The notes beneath the pieces are model-generated. The model had not been told where the DNA came from, did no database searches, and worked only from the letters and a program-made list of their open reading frames with translations. Source: Pseudomonas neuropathica (GTDB lineage Bacteria > Pseudomonadota > Gammaproteobacteria > Pseudomonadales > Pseudomonadaceae). Taken from it: DNA of 64,000 bases. A program made the position numbers and the translations under genes. Location: positions 62,001 to 126,000 of the forward strand of contig NZ_JACOPX010000003.1 in NCBI RefSeq assembly GCF_015461835.1, in the 5' to 3' direction. Shown in pieces: positions 9,458 to 18,850 of the stretch (positions within the stretch are counted from its first letter, which is position 1; each line of letters begins with the position of its first letter).

Positions 9458-11077
9458 CTATGCAGCCGCTATTTCCTGCGGCTCAAAACTGTCCGCCCGC
9501 GCCATCTGCCACATCCGCGAGTAAAACTCGCCATTCACTTCCCCAGTGAGCAATTCCCCCGGTTTCAGGAACACATGCAACTGCGAGAACAGTTTGATCT
9601 CGGTCGCCGACATGCGCCGCACCAGGTGCTTGGCCGACAGTTGCGATGGATGCTCAAGGCCAGCCGCTGCCAACATTTCCGCCAATGCTTTGAGCGTGTT
9701 GCGGTGGAAGTTGAACACGCGCTGCGCCTTGTCCGGCACCACCAGCGCACGCTGGCGCAGAGCATCCTGCGTGGCCACGCCGGTCGGGCATTTGTTGGTG
9801 TGGCAGCTTTGCGATTGAATGCAGCCGATGGCGAACATGAAGCCGCGCGCGGAGTTGGCCCAGTCGGCGCCGATGGCCAGTACGCTGGCGATGTCGAAGG
9901 CGCTGACGATCTTGCCGCTGGCGCCGAGTTTGATCTTGTCGCGCAGGTTCAGGCCGACCAGGGTGTTGTGGACAAACAGCAGGCCCTCGCGCATCGGTAC
10001 GCCGATGTGGTCGGTGAACTCGACCGGCGCGGCGCCGGTGCCACCTTCCTTGCCGTCGACGACGATGAAGTCGGGAAGGATGCCGGTTTCCAGCATGGCT
10101 TTGGCGATGCCCATGAACTCCCACGGATGGCCGAGGCAGAACTTGAAGCCCACCGGTTTGCCACCGGACAGTTCGCGCAGTTGCTGGATGAACTGCATCA
10201 TTTCTATCGGCGTGGAAAACGCGCTGTGACGTGACGGCGAGACGCAATCTTCGCCCATCAGGATGCCGCGTGTTTCAGCGATTTCCTTGGTGACTTTGTG
10301 TTTGGGCAGGATGCCGCCGTGGCCCGGTTTCGCGCCCTGGCTCATCTTGATTTCGATCATCCGCACTTGCGGGTTCTGTGCCTGGGTGGCGAAGCGTTCC
10401 GGGTCGAAACGGCCGTCGCTGGTGCGGCAGCCGAAGTAGCCACTGCCCAGCTCCCAGGTCAGGTCGCCGCCGTGTTCGCGGTGATACGGGCTGATGCTGC
10501 CTTCACCGGTGTCGTGGGCGAAGTTGCCGAGTTTCGCGCCTTGGTTCAACGCGCGAATGGCATTGGCGCTGAGCGAACCGAAGCTCATCGCCGAGATGTT
10601 GAATACCGAGGCCGAGTACGGCTGACTGCACTGCGGGCCACCGACGGTGACGCGGAAACTGCTCGGGTCGCTCAGTGGCGCCGGGCGCATCGAGTGGCCG
10701 ATGAATTCGAAGCCGGATTGATAGACATCGATCAGCGTGCCGAACGGCTTGTCGGCGGTTTCGTTTTTCGCTCGCGAATAGACCAGCGAACGCTGGGCGC
10801 GGGAGAAGGGCAGGGCATCGCTGTCGGACTCCAGCAGGTACTGGCGGATTTCCGGGCGGATGCCTTCGACCAGATAGCGGATGTTGCCGAGGATCGGGTA
10901 GTTGCGGCGCACTGCGTGGGGGCTTTGCAGCAGGTCGAACAGACCGATCAGGCTCAGCACGCCGGTGACCGCAGTGATTGGCCACAGCCAGTCATGTTCG
11001 AGAAAAGGCAGGCTGGCGAGGGTGAAAATCACGCAGACGGCAAAGAAGGCGTAGCGGCTCAGGAGTGACAGGCTCAT
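9458..11077 (-). CDS. FMN-binding glutamate-synthase-family protein
   Basis: 539 residues from ATG 11077, with AAGGAAA just upstream; a longer frame to 11131 lacks a ribosome site. Two N-terminal membrane helices (about 8-55) precede a GltB-like alpha/beta barrel. It has the FMN-binding region VVDGKEGGTGAAP and the 3Fe-4S cysteine pattern C-x5-C-x4-C in CIQSQSCHTNKCPTG. It lacks the glutamine-amidotransferase and GltD domains of true glutamate synthase, so it is one of the stand-alone GltS-like oxidoreductases whose substrate is not established. It is isolated: its 5' side carries a REP pair, and its 3' end converges on the gtrA-like gene. Confidence 0.85.
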   Translation of the reverse strand: MSLSLLSRYAFFAVCVIFTLASLPFLEHDWLWPITAVTGVLSLIGLFDLLQSPHAVRRNYPILGNIRYLVEGIRPEIRQYLLESDSDALPFSRAQRSLVYSRAKNETADKPFGTLIDVYQSGFEFIGHSMRPAPLSDPSSFRVTVGGPQCSQPYSASVFNISAMSFGSLSANAIRALNQGAKLGNFAHDTGEGSISPYHREHGGDLTWELGSGYFGCRTSDGRFDPERFATQAQNPQVRMIEIKMSQGAKPGHGGILPKHKVTKEIAETRGILMGEDCVSPSRHSAFSTPIEMMQFIQQLRELSGGKPVGFKFCLGHPWEFMGIAKAMLETGILPDFIVVDGKEGGTGAAPVEFTDHIGVPMREGLLFVHNTLVGLNLRDKIKLGASGKIVSAFDIASVLAIGADWANSARGFMFAIGCIQSQSCHTNKCPTGVATQDALRQRALVVPDKAQRVFNFHRNTLKALAEMLAAAGLEHPSQLSAKHLVRRMSATEIKLFSQLHVFLKPGELLTGEVNGEFYSRMWQMARADSFEPQEIAAA

Positions 11078-11138
11078 ACGGTTTCCTTGGTTCGGACTCG
11101 GAATAATCAGCGAAGATTGAGGGATAAACACATTCCCC

Positions 11139-11227
11139 TGTAGGAGTGAGCCTGCTCGCGATAGCGGTATATCAGCTACAAATGATTTGACTGACCCGAC
11201 GCTATCGCGAGCAGGCTCACTCCTACA
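11139..11227. repeat. REP pair (REPIN-like), class GAGTGAGCCTGCTCGCGATA
   Basis: A perfect 28-bp inverted repeat: arms 11139-11166 and 11200-11227, separated by 33 bp. It begins TGTAGGAGTGAGCC and ends GGCTCACTCCTACA. Pseudomonas REP doublets are non-autonomous elements mobilised by a RAYT transposase elsewhere in the genome. It lies upstream of the glutamate-synthase-like gene and downstream of the LuxR gene. Confidence 0.9.
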
Positions 11228-11248
11228 TGAGGCAACTTCACCAAACGA

Positions 11249-12049
11249 TCAGGCGTTTTGCGCCTGAAGAAAAATCGAAAACAGCTCGGACTGGGATTTG
11301 ATCCCCAGCTTGCTGTACATGTGTTTCTTATGGACTTTCACGGTTTCTACGGAGATTTCCAGCTTACGGGCGATTTCTTTACTGGAGCAACCGCTGAGCA
11401 TCAAGCGCCCGACATCCAGTTCCCGGGCCGTCAACTGCGCGCCCTTGAGTTGCTGCACCGAGGCTTCCAGTTGCACCCGCCAGTCAGCCCGGGCAGGGGC
11501 GCCGGCGAGGGCCACGGTTTCGTTGATTTCATAGGGTAGTCGTTGGCGCAACAAACCCAGCACCCAAGGCTGAATCAATGACAGCAGGGCAATCTGTTCG
11601 CCAGTGAAACGTTTTTCACTGCCCAGTGACAGGCACAACGTGCGATCACCTTCGAGCTGACAATTGAACTGGATTTCATCGGCCACGACATTCAGACGAA
11701 AGTATCGCTGGTAATACTCGGTCAGTTCGAAATGCTCCGGCGCCACTTCCGAGAGGCGATACAGACCGGTGCGGGTTTGCTCGCGGCAGGCGATGTAAAA
11801 CGGGTCGAGCAGGTACAGACCACGCAGATAATCCTGAAACAACGGGTCAGGATTGCCATCTTCGCCCGGGCATTCGGCGAAGACTTGCGGGTGTTGATCG
11901 GCGCTGAACAGCAGCGCCACCCAGCTATCGAACGGCACGTACTGGTCGAGCAAACGCACCAGTTGCGCCCAGAAATTCGGCTTGTCGAGCGCGTCGATCA
12001 GTTGCCCTACTGCGCGGTGCCAGGTGATGTCGTCAAACGAAAGTGTCAT
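11249..12049 (-). CDS. LuxR-family transcriptional regulator
   Basis: 266 residues. The C-terminal helix-turn-helix is clear at about 200-260: LTARELDVGRLMLSGCSSKEIARKLEISVETVKVHK is a textbook GerE/LuxR domain, followed by KHMYSKLGIKSQSELF. The N-terminal 190 residues lack a receiver aspartate pocket and the classic acyl-homoserine-lactone residues, so the input signal is unknown. It is divergent from the nitrilase-family gene and the permease beyond it, with 125 bp between starts, which suggests it controls that pair. It resembles the stand-alone LuxR regulators found beside amine or amide catabolic genes in Pseudomonas, but no target is proven. Confidence 0.85.
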   Translation of the reverse strand: MTLSFDDITWHRAVGQLIDALDKPNFWAQLVRLLDQYVPFDSWVALLFSADQHPQVFAECPGEDGNPDPLFQDYLRGLYLLDPFYIACREQTRTGLYRLSEVAPEHFELTEYYQRYFRLNVVADEIQFNCQLEGDRTLCLSLGSEKRFTGEQIALLSLIQPWVLGLLRQRLPYEINETVALAGAPARADWRVQLEASVQQLKGAQLTARELDVGRLMLSGCSSKEIARKLEISVETVKVHKKHMYSKLGIKSQSELFSIFLQAQNA

Positions 12050-12174
12050 CGATCTACCCCTATCGGGTTACCCCGGCCGCGTAATTCCCTGGCCGGCTGC
12101 TTGCTGCGCATACTGGCCCACAGACAGCCACCGGGCAATCTTTCAGCGCCCGACGCTCATAACAAGGAACTCCC

Positions 12175-12996
12175 ATGAAAGTCGAACTCGCCCAACTGGC
12201 GGGCCGTGACAATGCCACGGCATACAACCTCGAACGCGCACTGGCAGCGATTGCCGCGTGTGCGGCCGACACGCAATTGATCGTGTTCCCGGAAACCCAC
12301 CTGATGGGCTTCCCGACGGCCGAAACCGTGGCGCAAACCGCCGAACCGCTCGACGGCCCGACCGTCAGCGCGGTGCGGGCTGCGGCGCGTGAACGCGACA
12401 TCGCCGTGGTGATCGGCATGGCCGAGAACGACAACGGTCGCTTCTACAACACCACGCTGTTGATCACCCCTGAAGGCATCGCCCTGAAATATCGCAAGAC
12501 GCATTTGTGGGCGTCGGATCGCGGTGTGTTCGAGGCAGGCGACCGTTACGCCACCTGCGAGTGGAACGGCGTGCGTGTCGGCCTGTTGATTTGCTACGAC
12601 ATCGAGTTTCCAGAGTCGGCCCGGGCCTTGGCGCAACTGGGTGCCGAGTTGCTGATCGTGACTAACGGCAACATGGACCCGTACGCGCCGACTCACCGCA
12701 CCGCGATCATGGCCCGTGCCCAGGAGAATCAGGCCTTTGCGTTGATGGTCAATCGCGTCGAGGCCGGGGATGACGGTTTGATGTTTGCCGGTGGCAGTGC
12801 GCTGGTCGATCCGCTGGGGACGTTGCTGTTCGAAGCCGGGCGTGAGGAGGGGACGTTCAGCGTTGAGCTGGATTTCGCGCGGTTGGAGATTGCGCGCAAG
12901 GATTACCGCTATCTGGACGATCAGCGGTTGAAGTTGCCGGGGGAGGTGGTGGAGCACGGCGATGGTGTTCGTGAATTGTTGATTCCATGCCGTTAA
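12175..12996 (+). CDS. carbon-nitrogen hydrolase (nitrilase superfamily amidase)
   Basis: 273 residues. The nitrilase catalytic triad is visible: Glu40 in VFPETHLMG, Lys108 in YRKTHLW and Cys140 in LLICYDIEFPE, all in the usual spacing. Members hydrolyse amides, N-carbamoyl groups or nitriles in the cytoplasm. CAAGGA lies upstream of the ATG. It is divergent from the LuxR regulator and followed, after a repeat element, by an APC permease on the same strand. Together they look like a small uptake-and-hydrolysis unit for a nitrogen compound. The substrate is not deducible; aliphatic amidase and agmatine- or putrescine-pathway amidase are possible. Confidence 0.88.
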   Translation: MKVELAQLAGRDNATAYNLERALAAIAACAADTQLIVFPETHLMGFPTAETVAQTAEPLDGPTVSAVRAAARERDIAVVIGMAENDNGRFYNTTLLITPEGIALKYRKTHLWASDRGVFEAGDRYATCEWNGVRVGLLICYDIEFPESARALAQLGAELLIVTNGNMDPYAPTHRTAIMARAQENQAFALMVNRVEAGDDGLMFAGGSALVDPLGTLLFEAGREEGTFSVELDFARLEIARKDYRYLDDQRLKLPGEVVEHGDGVRELLIPCR

Positions 12997-13002
12997 CCGC
13001 TG

Positions 13003-13193
13003 CCCTCACCCTAGCCCTCTCCCGGAGGGAGAGGGGACTGACCGAGTTGATTGTTCGAGGTAAGCCGACCTGAAATACCGAGTCGCACTCAGGATTTGGA
13101 ACTGCGAATTCACGTCGAACTCAGGATTTGAAAGCCATGGAGATCTGCTCCCTTTCCCCCTCTCCCCCCTGGGGGAGAGGGCTGGGGTGAGGG
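13003..13193. repeat. dispersed palindromic repeat, copy A
   Basis: About 190 bp bounded by CCCTCACCCTAGCCCTCTCC and its complement GGAGAGGGCTGGGGTGAGGG (20 of 21 bases pair across the ends). Each end also folds into its own GAGAGGG hairpin. The interior contains CCGACCTGAAATACCGAGTC and two ACTCAGGATTT words. Related copies lie at 35654-35829 and 43108-43250. It occupies almost the whole gap between the amidase and the permease. Confidence 0.85.
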
Positions 13194-13312
13194 GGAAAAG
13201 ATTTCAAGTCGAACAAAAAACTCAAGCCACACCAGAACAACAAAACCAACCCGAAAACATTCGCCGAACCCGGCTCTGCCATAAATCCAATAACATTCGG
13301 AGTAAGTCGCCC

Positions 13313-14638
13313 ATGGCTCGTTTGCAACGCACCCTTTCACTAGGGTCGGTGGTGCTGTTCGGCATCGCCTACATGACGCCGATCATTGTCCTCGGTACCT
13401 TCGGCATCCTCGCTCAGTCCACCGCCAGTATGGTCCCCGCCGCGTATCTGGCGGCGCTGGTGGCGATGTTCTTCACCGCCATGAGTTACGGGCGCATGGC
13501 CGCCGCGTTTCCAGTGGCCGGTTCCGCTTACAGCTACGTGCGCAAGGCAATCAGCCCGAAACTCGGCTTCATCGCCGGTTGGGCGGTGTTGCTCGATTAC
13601 CTGTTTCTGCCGATGGCGATCTGGCTGATCGGCGCGGCTTATCTGGCCTCGGCATTCCCGTCGATCCCGCAATGGATCTGGGTGCTGGCCTTTATCGGCA
13701 TCACCAGCGCGATCAACATCATTGGCCTGAAACTGGCCAACGGCATCAACGCCTTGCTGATGCTGGTGCAGTTCCTCGTGCTGATCGCTTTCGTCGCGCT
13801 GTGCGTGCACTACATCGGTGGCGATGCGAGCACGCCGTTGTGGTCGATCAAGCCGTTCTTCAACGGCGACATGCAGATGCCGCTGATCATGAGCGGCGCG
13901 GCCATCGCCTGCTACTCGTTCCTCGGCTTCGATGCGGTCAGCACGCTGACCGAAGAAACCCGCGACCCACGCCGCACCATCCCGCGCGCGATCATGTTGA
14001 TCACCTTGATCGGCGGGCTGATCTTCGTTGGCGTTTCATACTTTGTGCAGATCGCGCACCCGTCGTTCCAGTTCGACAGCGTTGACTCGGCCGCCTATGA
14101 AATCGCCCGCAACATCGGCGGCGACCTATTCGTGTCGATCTTCCTCATCGGCCTGATTGTCGGCCAGTTCGCCTCGGGGCTGTCGGCGCAAGCCAGTGGC
14201 TCGCGACTGCTGTTCGCCATGGGCCGCGACGGCGTGCTGCCCAAGTCATTTTTCGGCACCTTGCACGCGCGCTTCGGCACACCGGTCAACAGCATCCTGC
14301 TCTGCGCCGTGGTGGCGTTGCTGGCGCTGAAACTCGACGTGACCACTTCGACCTCGTTCATCAACTTCGGCGCGTTCCTGGCGTTCAGTCTGGTCAACCT
14401 GTCGGTGATCTTTCATTACTGGATCGGCGGCGAGAAAAAAGGCCCACGCGAGCTGCTGCTGTTTCTGCTCTGCCCGTTGATCGGGCTGGTGGCGGACTTG
14501 TGGCTGATGGTCAGCCTCGATCACCTGGCGGTGTACCTGGGCTTGAGCTGGCTGGCGATCGGCGTGGTTTACCTGGCAGTACTCACCGGTGGTTTCCGTC
14601 GCCAGCCACCGGAAATGGACTTTCAGGAAGCGACCTGA
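13313..14638 (+). CDS. APC-family amino-acid/polyamine permease
   Basis: 441 residues from ATG 13313, with GGAG 10 nt upstream; a longer frame from 13187 passes through a repeat and is rejected. About 12 helices. The substrate-site signature GIAYMTPIIVLGTFG is in helix 1 and FLGFDAVSTLTEET in helix 6, as in PuuP/YcaM-type transporters. It probably imports an amine or amino acid handled by the upstream amidase. It converges on the REC-histidine kinase gene with only 7 bp between stop codons, leaving no room for a conventional terminator, so the two transcripts probably overlap at their 3' ends. Confidence 0.85.
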   Translation: MARLQRTLSLGSVVLFGIAYMTPIIVLGTFGILAQSTASMVPAAYLAALVAMFFTAMSYGRMAAAFPVAGSAYSYVRKAISPKLGFIAGWAVLLDYLFLPMAIWLIGAAYLASAFPSIPQWIWVLAFIGITSAINIIGLKLANGINALLMLVQFLVLIAFVALCVHYIGGDASTPLWSIKPFFNGDMQMPLIMSGAAIACYSFLGFDAVSTLTEETRDPRRTIPRAIMLITLIGGLIFVGVSYFVQIAHPSFQFDSVDSAAYEIARNIGGDLFVSIFLIGLIVGQFASGLSAQASGSRLLFAMGRDGVLPKSFFGTLHARFGTPVNSILLCAVVALLALKLDVTTSTSFINFGAFLAFSLVNLSVIFHYWIGGEKKGPRELLLFLLCPLIGLVADLWLMVSLDHLAVYLGLSWLAIGVVYLAVLTGGFRRQPPEMDFQEAT

Positions 14639-14645
14639 GGCGCCT

Positions 14646-16049
14646 TCAGGCAGCGGGTCGGCTCTGGCGCATTGGCAACTCGACGCGAAAGGTCGTGCCC
14701 ACCCCCGGTTCGCTGCGTACCGAAATGTCGCCACCGTGCTTTTTCACAATGCCGTAGGACAGGGACAGGCCCAGCCCGGTGCCCTGGCCGACCGGTTTGG
14801 TGGTGAAGAACGGATCGAAGATTTTCTGCAGGATCTCCGGCGCAATCCCCGCGCCGGTGTCCGCGACTTCCACCCACGCCGTGTCTTGTTGTTGCCCGGT
14901 GCGCAAGGTGATGGTGCCGCGTTCGGGGCCCATGGCCTGCGCCGCATTGACCACCAGGTTCATGATCACCTGATTGATTTGCGACGGCAGGCATTCGATG
15001 TCCGGCAGGGGCTGGTACTCCTTGATCAGGTCGGCCTTGTACTTGAGTTCACTGGCGACAATGTTCAGGGTCGACTCGATGCCTTGTTGCAGATTGGCCC
15101 ACTGCCATTGCTGATGGCTATCGACCCGGGAGAAATCCTTCAGGTCCTTGACGATCTGCCCGACGCGGCCAATGCCTTCCTTGGATTCGCGGATCAGCAC
15201 CGGAATGTCTTCGAGGAGAAAATCCAGATCGGCGTCTTTGCGCAATTGCTCAAGCCGCGCCACGGATTCGCCGTCTGGTGTTGGCCCAAGCGTCTGCCAG
15301 GCATCGAGTACGCTGAGCAATTGTTTGAAGTAGCCGTCCAGCGTGCCGAGGTTGGAGGAGATAAAGCCAATCGGGTTATTGATTTCATGGGCCACGCCCG
15401 CCGCCATTTGCCCCAGTGAGGCGAGTTTTTCCGACTGCACCAACTGACTTTCCAGTTGCTTGCGCTCATCGATTTCCCGCTGCAGTTCTTCGCTGGCCTG
15501 CTTGAACTGGGCGGTGCGTTGATCGACCAGATGTTCCAGGTGGTGCATTTGCAATGACGCGCGTTCGGTCATCTGCCATTTGGTCAGCAGGGTGTTGGCC
15601 ATCTGCTGCACTTCGATGTTGTCGAACGGTTTCTTCAGAATCAGCAAGCGGTCATGGGCCTGCAGACGCTCCAGCAGTTCATCCCAGGAATAATCCGAGT
15701 AGGCGGTGCAGACCACCACTTGCAACTGCGGGTCTTGCTGCCAGAGATGCTCGATGGTTTTCGCGCCATCCCAGCCGTCGGGCATGCGCATGTCGACAAA
15801 GGCCAGCGCATAGGGGCGTTGTTCCGCCAAGGCCTGGTTCAGTTTGCCCAGACCTTCCTCGCCGCCATAGGCCGAGTCCAGCTCGAACGGCGGACGTTCG
15901 GCGCGCACCTGAGCGCCAAACAGTGCTGCTTCCATCTCGTCCAGTTCCACTGACTGCGCCGCCGGCGGCGCGAGAATCTTGCGAAAGTCTTCATGGATCG
16001 ACGGCATGTCGTCGATCAGCAGAATGCGGCGGTTCGACAGCTCGCTCAT
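14646..16049 (-). CDS. REC-histidine kinase hybrid (soluble)
   Basis: 467 residues from ATG 16049, which overlaps the previous stop as ATGA. An N-terminal receiver of about 150 residues ([20 protein letters not shown]; phospho-acceptor Asp in [12 protein letters not shown]; Lys in LLILKKPF) is followed by a coiled coil, a HisKA H-box ([18 protein letters not shown]) and an HATPase domain with N, G1 and G2 boxes ([31 protein letters not shown]). There is no membrane segment or sensor domain, so it probably takes phosphate or a signal from partners. Its receiver is paralogous to those of the two GGDEF-EAL proteins upstream in the same operon. Last gene of the run. Confidence 0.9.
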   Translation of the reverse strand: MSELSNRRILLIDDMPSIHEDFRKILAPPAAQSVELDEMEAALFGAQVRAERPPFELDSAYGGEEGLGKLNQALAEQRPYALAFVDMRMPDGWDGAKTIEHLWQQDPQLQVVVCTAYSDYSWDELLERLQAHDRLLILKKPFDNIEVQQMANTLLTKWQMTERASLQMHHLEHLVDQRTAQFKQASEELQREIDERKQLESQLVQSEKLASLGQMAAGVAHEINNPIGFISSNLGTLDGYFKQLLSVLDAWQTLGPTPDGESVARLEQLRKDADLDFLLEDIPVLIRESKEGIGRVGQIVKDLKDFSRVDSHQQWQWANLQQGIESTLNIVASELKYKADLIKEYQPLPDIECLPSQINQVIMNLVVNAAQAMGPERGTITLRTGQQQDTAWVEVADTGAGIAPEILQKIFDPFFTTKPVGQGTGLGLSLSYGIVKKHGGDISVRSEPGVGTTFRVELPMRQSRPAA

Positions 16050-17860
16050 GCGCTCTCCGTGACGCTGATCAGGGGGATCTGCAAGGTGAACAATGCACCC
16101 TGGCCCGGGCCGTCGCTGTGCGCGGTGAGGTGGCCGTTCATCTCGATGGCGGCCAAGGCGCAACTGTGCAGACCGAAACCGTGGCCTTCCTTGCGGGTGG
16201 TGAAACCGTGGGCAAAGATCCGCGTCATGTTTTCCGCGGCGATGCCTTCGCCGTCGTCCTTGACGCTGATTTCAAGGAAGTTGTCATCGACAATTTTGAC
16301 CGCCAGGGTCATGGTCCGGGGGCGGTTGCTGAGGTCGGACATGGCGTATTTGGCGTTGCTGATGAGGTTGATCAGGATCAGCAGCAAACGGTGTTTGTCG
16401 CCCATCACCTGCGGCACGTCGGCGTACTCCCGGACCACCGTGACGTGGTGCCGGGTCAGAGCGCCGGCGTTCATGCGCAACGCGTCTTCGAGCAATTCGT
16501 TGATGAACAGCGGTTCGGTCATGCTGTTGGCGCCGGCATAGGATTGCTGGGTGGCGACGATGTCCTTGATGTGGTCGACGCTTTTGTTCATCTGGTTCAA
16601 CTCGTCGAGCATTTCCTGCTGTTCCTGGGTAATGGCGACCACCAATTGGTTGAGGTAGCTGGGGAGCAATTTGCCCTTGGCGTCTTCGCTGAGGAACACG
16701 CCGAGGTCATCCGGGTGTTCGTTGATCAGTTGCATGGCCTTGCCCAGGCCTTGGGCCTTGCTGTTGCGCAGCTTGCGCGTAATCAGGTCGCTGGAGATGT
16801 TCACGCTGTTGAGCACGTTGCCGACGTTGTGCAACACATTGGTGGCGATTTCCGCCATGCCGGCCTGACGTGCCGCGTCGAGCAGTTCGCTCTGGGCGTC
16901 CCGCAGTTCCCGGGTGCGTTCTTCGACTCTTTGTTCCAGTGCATCGTTGGCCGTTTGCAGGGCGTTATTGACCCGATTGATTTCGGCGAAACTACCGATC
17001 AAACGAATGGCCAGCCACACCAGCGACAACACCAGCAAGACCGAAAACAACAGCAGGTAGAAGTGGTATTGCCGGTCGACCCGATCGGCGCTTTGCTGGT
17101 CGTGATCGAGCATGGTGGTGATGTTGTCGAGGCGCTCGGCCACGGGGATGTTTTCGATGCTTTCGAGCAACTGATTGACCACTGGCTGCTCGCGCGCAAT
17201 CAGCGAGATATGGCTGCTCAGGATTTTGATCGGGGTCTGAAACGCGAGCGGCAGGCGTTGTGCATTGACTTTCAGCTTGTTCAGGCCGACCTCGATGTCG
17301 GCGGCCCGGTCCTCGGAGGTGACCTGGGCGAATTCGAGGGCGCTGAGCAGCAGGTCGTAGGTGTCGGTGGTGATGTTTTGCAGCTGCAATTTATCGAAGT
17401 CCGACAGGCTGGCCAGTTGCTGTTGGATGTCGTCTTCAGCGGTGGGCAAAAAAGCCAGGGAGTTGCGTAATAGTGCGTTGTGCGATTTGAACTGTTCGAC
17501 CAGACGGGTCTTTTCCTGCATCGCCTGCAGGAAGCTTTCGTGAGCATCGTTCCATTGCGTCGAATCGTTGCGCCCATGCCCGGACTCGATCTCGTCGAAG
17601 CGCGCCCAGAGCCGGTTCATCTCATTCATCGGTGACACCAGTGGATCGTAGTTGTGGGTCAGTGCCACCCTGGCCTTGAGGATCTCGTTCTCCCACTGCG
17701 AATTCTGCTGTTTGATCTGCCGGATCAGATCCCGCGATTCGGTGTACGTCATGCTCTGGTCAGAGCTGGATTTGAAGTACAGGAACAGCAGGATCGAGGC
17801 CAGCGCCAGGGCCACCAGGGTCAGCAACAACAGGCTGCGTCGCCGCGAAATGTTGATCAT
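16046..17860 (-). CDS. DAHL-type membrane sensor histidine kinase
   Basis: 604 residues. One N-terminal helix (about 9-28) and another near 270-290 enclose a helical periplasmic domain of about 240 residues resembling the DAHL sensor family (from memory). A coiled coil (NDALEQRVEERTRELRD) and an atypical H-box follow (EIATNVLHNVGNVLNS), then an HATPase with NLISNAKYAM, KDDGEGI and GHGFGLH. Both ends overlap neighbours by ATGA: the start with the cytochrome c peroxidase stop, and the stop with the REC-kinase start. That implies translational coupling. It is the only membrane-spanning kinase of the cluster and so the likely signal input. Confidence 0.88.
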   Translation of the reverse strand: MINISRRRSLLLLTLVALALASILLFLYFKSSSDQSMTYTESRDLIRQIKQQNSQWENEILKARVALTHNYDPLVSPMNEMNRLWARFDEIESGHGRNDSTQWNDAHESFLQAMQEKTRLVEQFKSHNALLRNSLAFLPTAEDDIQQQLASLSDFDKLQLQNITTDTYDLLLSALEFAQVTSEDRAADIEVGLNKLKVNAQRLPLAFQTPIKILSSHISLIAREQPVVNQLLESIENIPVAERLDNITTMLDHDQQSADRVDRQYHFYLLLFSVLLVLSLVWLAIRLIGSFAEINRVNNALQTANDALEQRVEERTRELRDAQSELLDAARQAGMAEIATNVLHNVGNVLNSVNISSDLITRKLRNSKAQGLGKAMQLINEHPDDLGVFLSEDAKGKLLPSYLNQLVVAITQEQQEMLDELNQMNKSVDHIKDIVATQQSYAGANSMTEPLFINELLEDALRMNAGALTRHHVTVVREYADVPQVMGDKHRLLLILINLISNAKYAMSDLSNRPRTMTLAVKIVDDNFLEISVKDDGEGIAAENMTRIFAHGFTTRKEGHGFGLHSCALAAIEMNGHLTAHSDGPGQGALFTLQIPLISVTESA

Positions 17861-18810
17861 GGCTGGTCCTCCCGTTGGCCGGTCAGGGTTGCGAGAAACA
17901 GCATGATCAGCCGTTTGTCCTCAGCGCTCGGCATCCGCCCCAACTGATACTGGAACATCACATCCACGGCGCGTTCGAGGGTAGGGGCCGATCCGTCGTG
18001 AAAGTACGGCGCGGTGATCGCGACATTGCGCAGGCTCGGCACTTTGAACACGGCCCGGTCTGCTTCATCGGCGGTGACGTTGAAGCGACCCTGATCGGCC
18101 ACGGTCGGGTTGCCGCGATCGGCAATGTAATCGCCGAACACGCCGAATTTCTGGAACATGTTGCCGCCGATGTTCACTCCCTGATGGCAGGCAATGCAGC
18201 CGTACTCCTTGAAGCGCTGGTAACCGTACTTTTCCTCCAGAGTGAGGATGTCGGTGTTGCCGAGCAGGTATTGATCGAAGCGTGAGTTGGGCGTCAACAA
18301 GGTGCGTTCAAAACTGGCCAGCGCCTGCTGGACGTTGGCCTGGGTCACGCCGTCCGGGTAGGTGGCGGCGAAATCACGACGATAGTCGGGGTCGTTGCCG
18401 ATGCGTTCGATCACGGTGCGCCAGTCGCTGCCCATTTCATGGGGGCTGGTGATGACGACGTTGCTCTGTTCCTCCAGCGTTTCGACGCGGCCATCCCAGA
18501 ACTGACGGAAATTGAGGGCCGCGTTGAACACGGTCGGTGTGTTGACGGCCACCGGTTTGCCGTCGAAGCCCAGCGACAAGGCGCGGCTGTCGGCACCGTT
18601 CTTGTCGAGTTGATGGCAGCTGGCGCAGGACAGCGTGTTGTTGATCGACAAACGTGGCTCGTGGAATAGCCGTCGACCGAGTTCCACGCGCCGGGGATCC
18701 TGCTGCGGCACCGCGGGCAGCGGTTTGAGCGGCTCGTCCAGCGGCTCGGCACTGGCGCCGATACAGACTCCGCACAGCAGCAACGCGATGCCGTAATGGA
18801 AAAGGCTCAT
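17857..18810 (-). CDS. di-haem cytochrome c peroxidase family protein
   Basis: 317 residues from ATG 18810, with GGAGA upstream; a longer frame to 18900 has no ribosome site. A cleavable signal peptide (MSLFHYGIALLLCGVCIGASA) sends it to the periplasm. Two c-type haem sites are visible: CASCH near residue 65 and CIACH near residue 210. The region PSLRNVAITAPYFHDG is the conserved haem-2 segment of CcpA/MauG proteins. Family members reduce hydrogen peroxide or oxidise protein partners. Its placement inside a signalling operon, with an ATGA overlap onto the membrane kinase, suggests a sensory or signal-conditioning role rather than housekeeping detoxification. That is inference. Confidence 0.9.
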   Translation of the reverse strand: MSLFHYGIALLLCGVCIGASAEPLDEPLKPLPAVPQQDPRRVELGRRLFHEPRLSINNTLSCASCHQLDKNGADSRALSLGFDGKPVAVNTPTVFNAALNFRQFWDGRVETLEEQSNVVITSPHEMGSDWRTVIERIGNDPDYRRDFAATYPDGVTQANVQQALASFERTLLTPNSRFDQYLLGNTDILTLEEKYGYQRFKEYGCIACHQGVNIGGNMFQKFGVFGDYIADRGNPTVADQGRFNVTADEADRAVFKVPSLRNVAITAPYFHDGSAPTLERAVDVMFQYQLGRMPSAEDKRLIMLFLATLTGQREDQP

Positions 18811-18850
18811 CGGCAATTGTCTCCCTGACGCCAGGCCGGTTTCACAGTGA

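Noticed and set aside
11249..12049. Quorum-sensing LuxR with an acyl-homoserine-lactone domain
   Set aside because: The N-terminus lacks recognisable autoinducer-binding residues and no luxI-type gene is near.
15554..17470. Plus-strand frame of 638 codons opposite the two kinases
   Set aside because: No domain signature, and the minus strand has clear kinase motifs with coupled starts.
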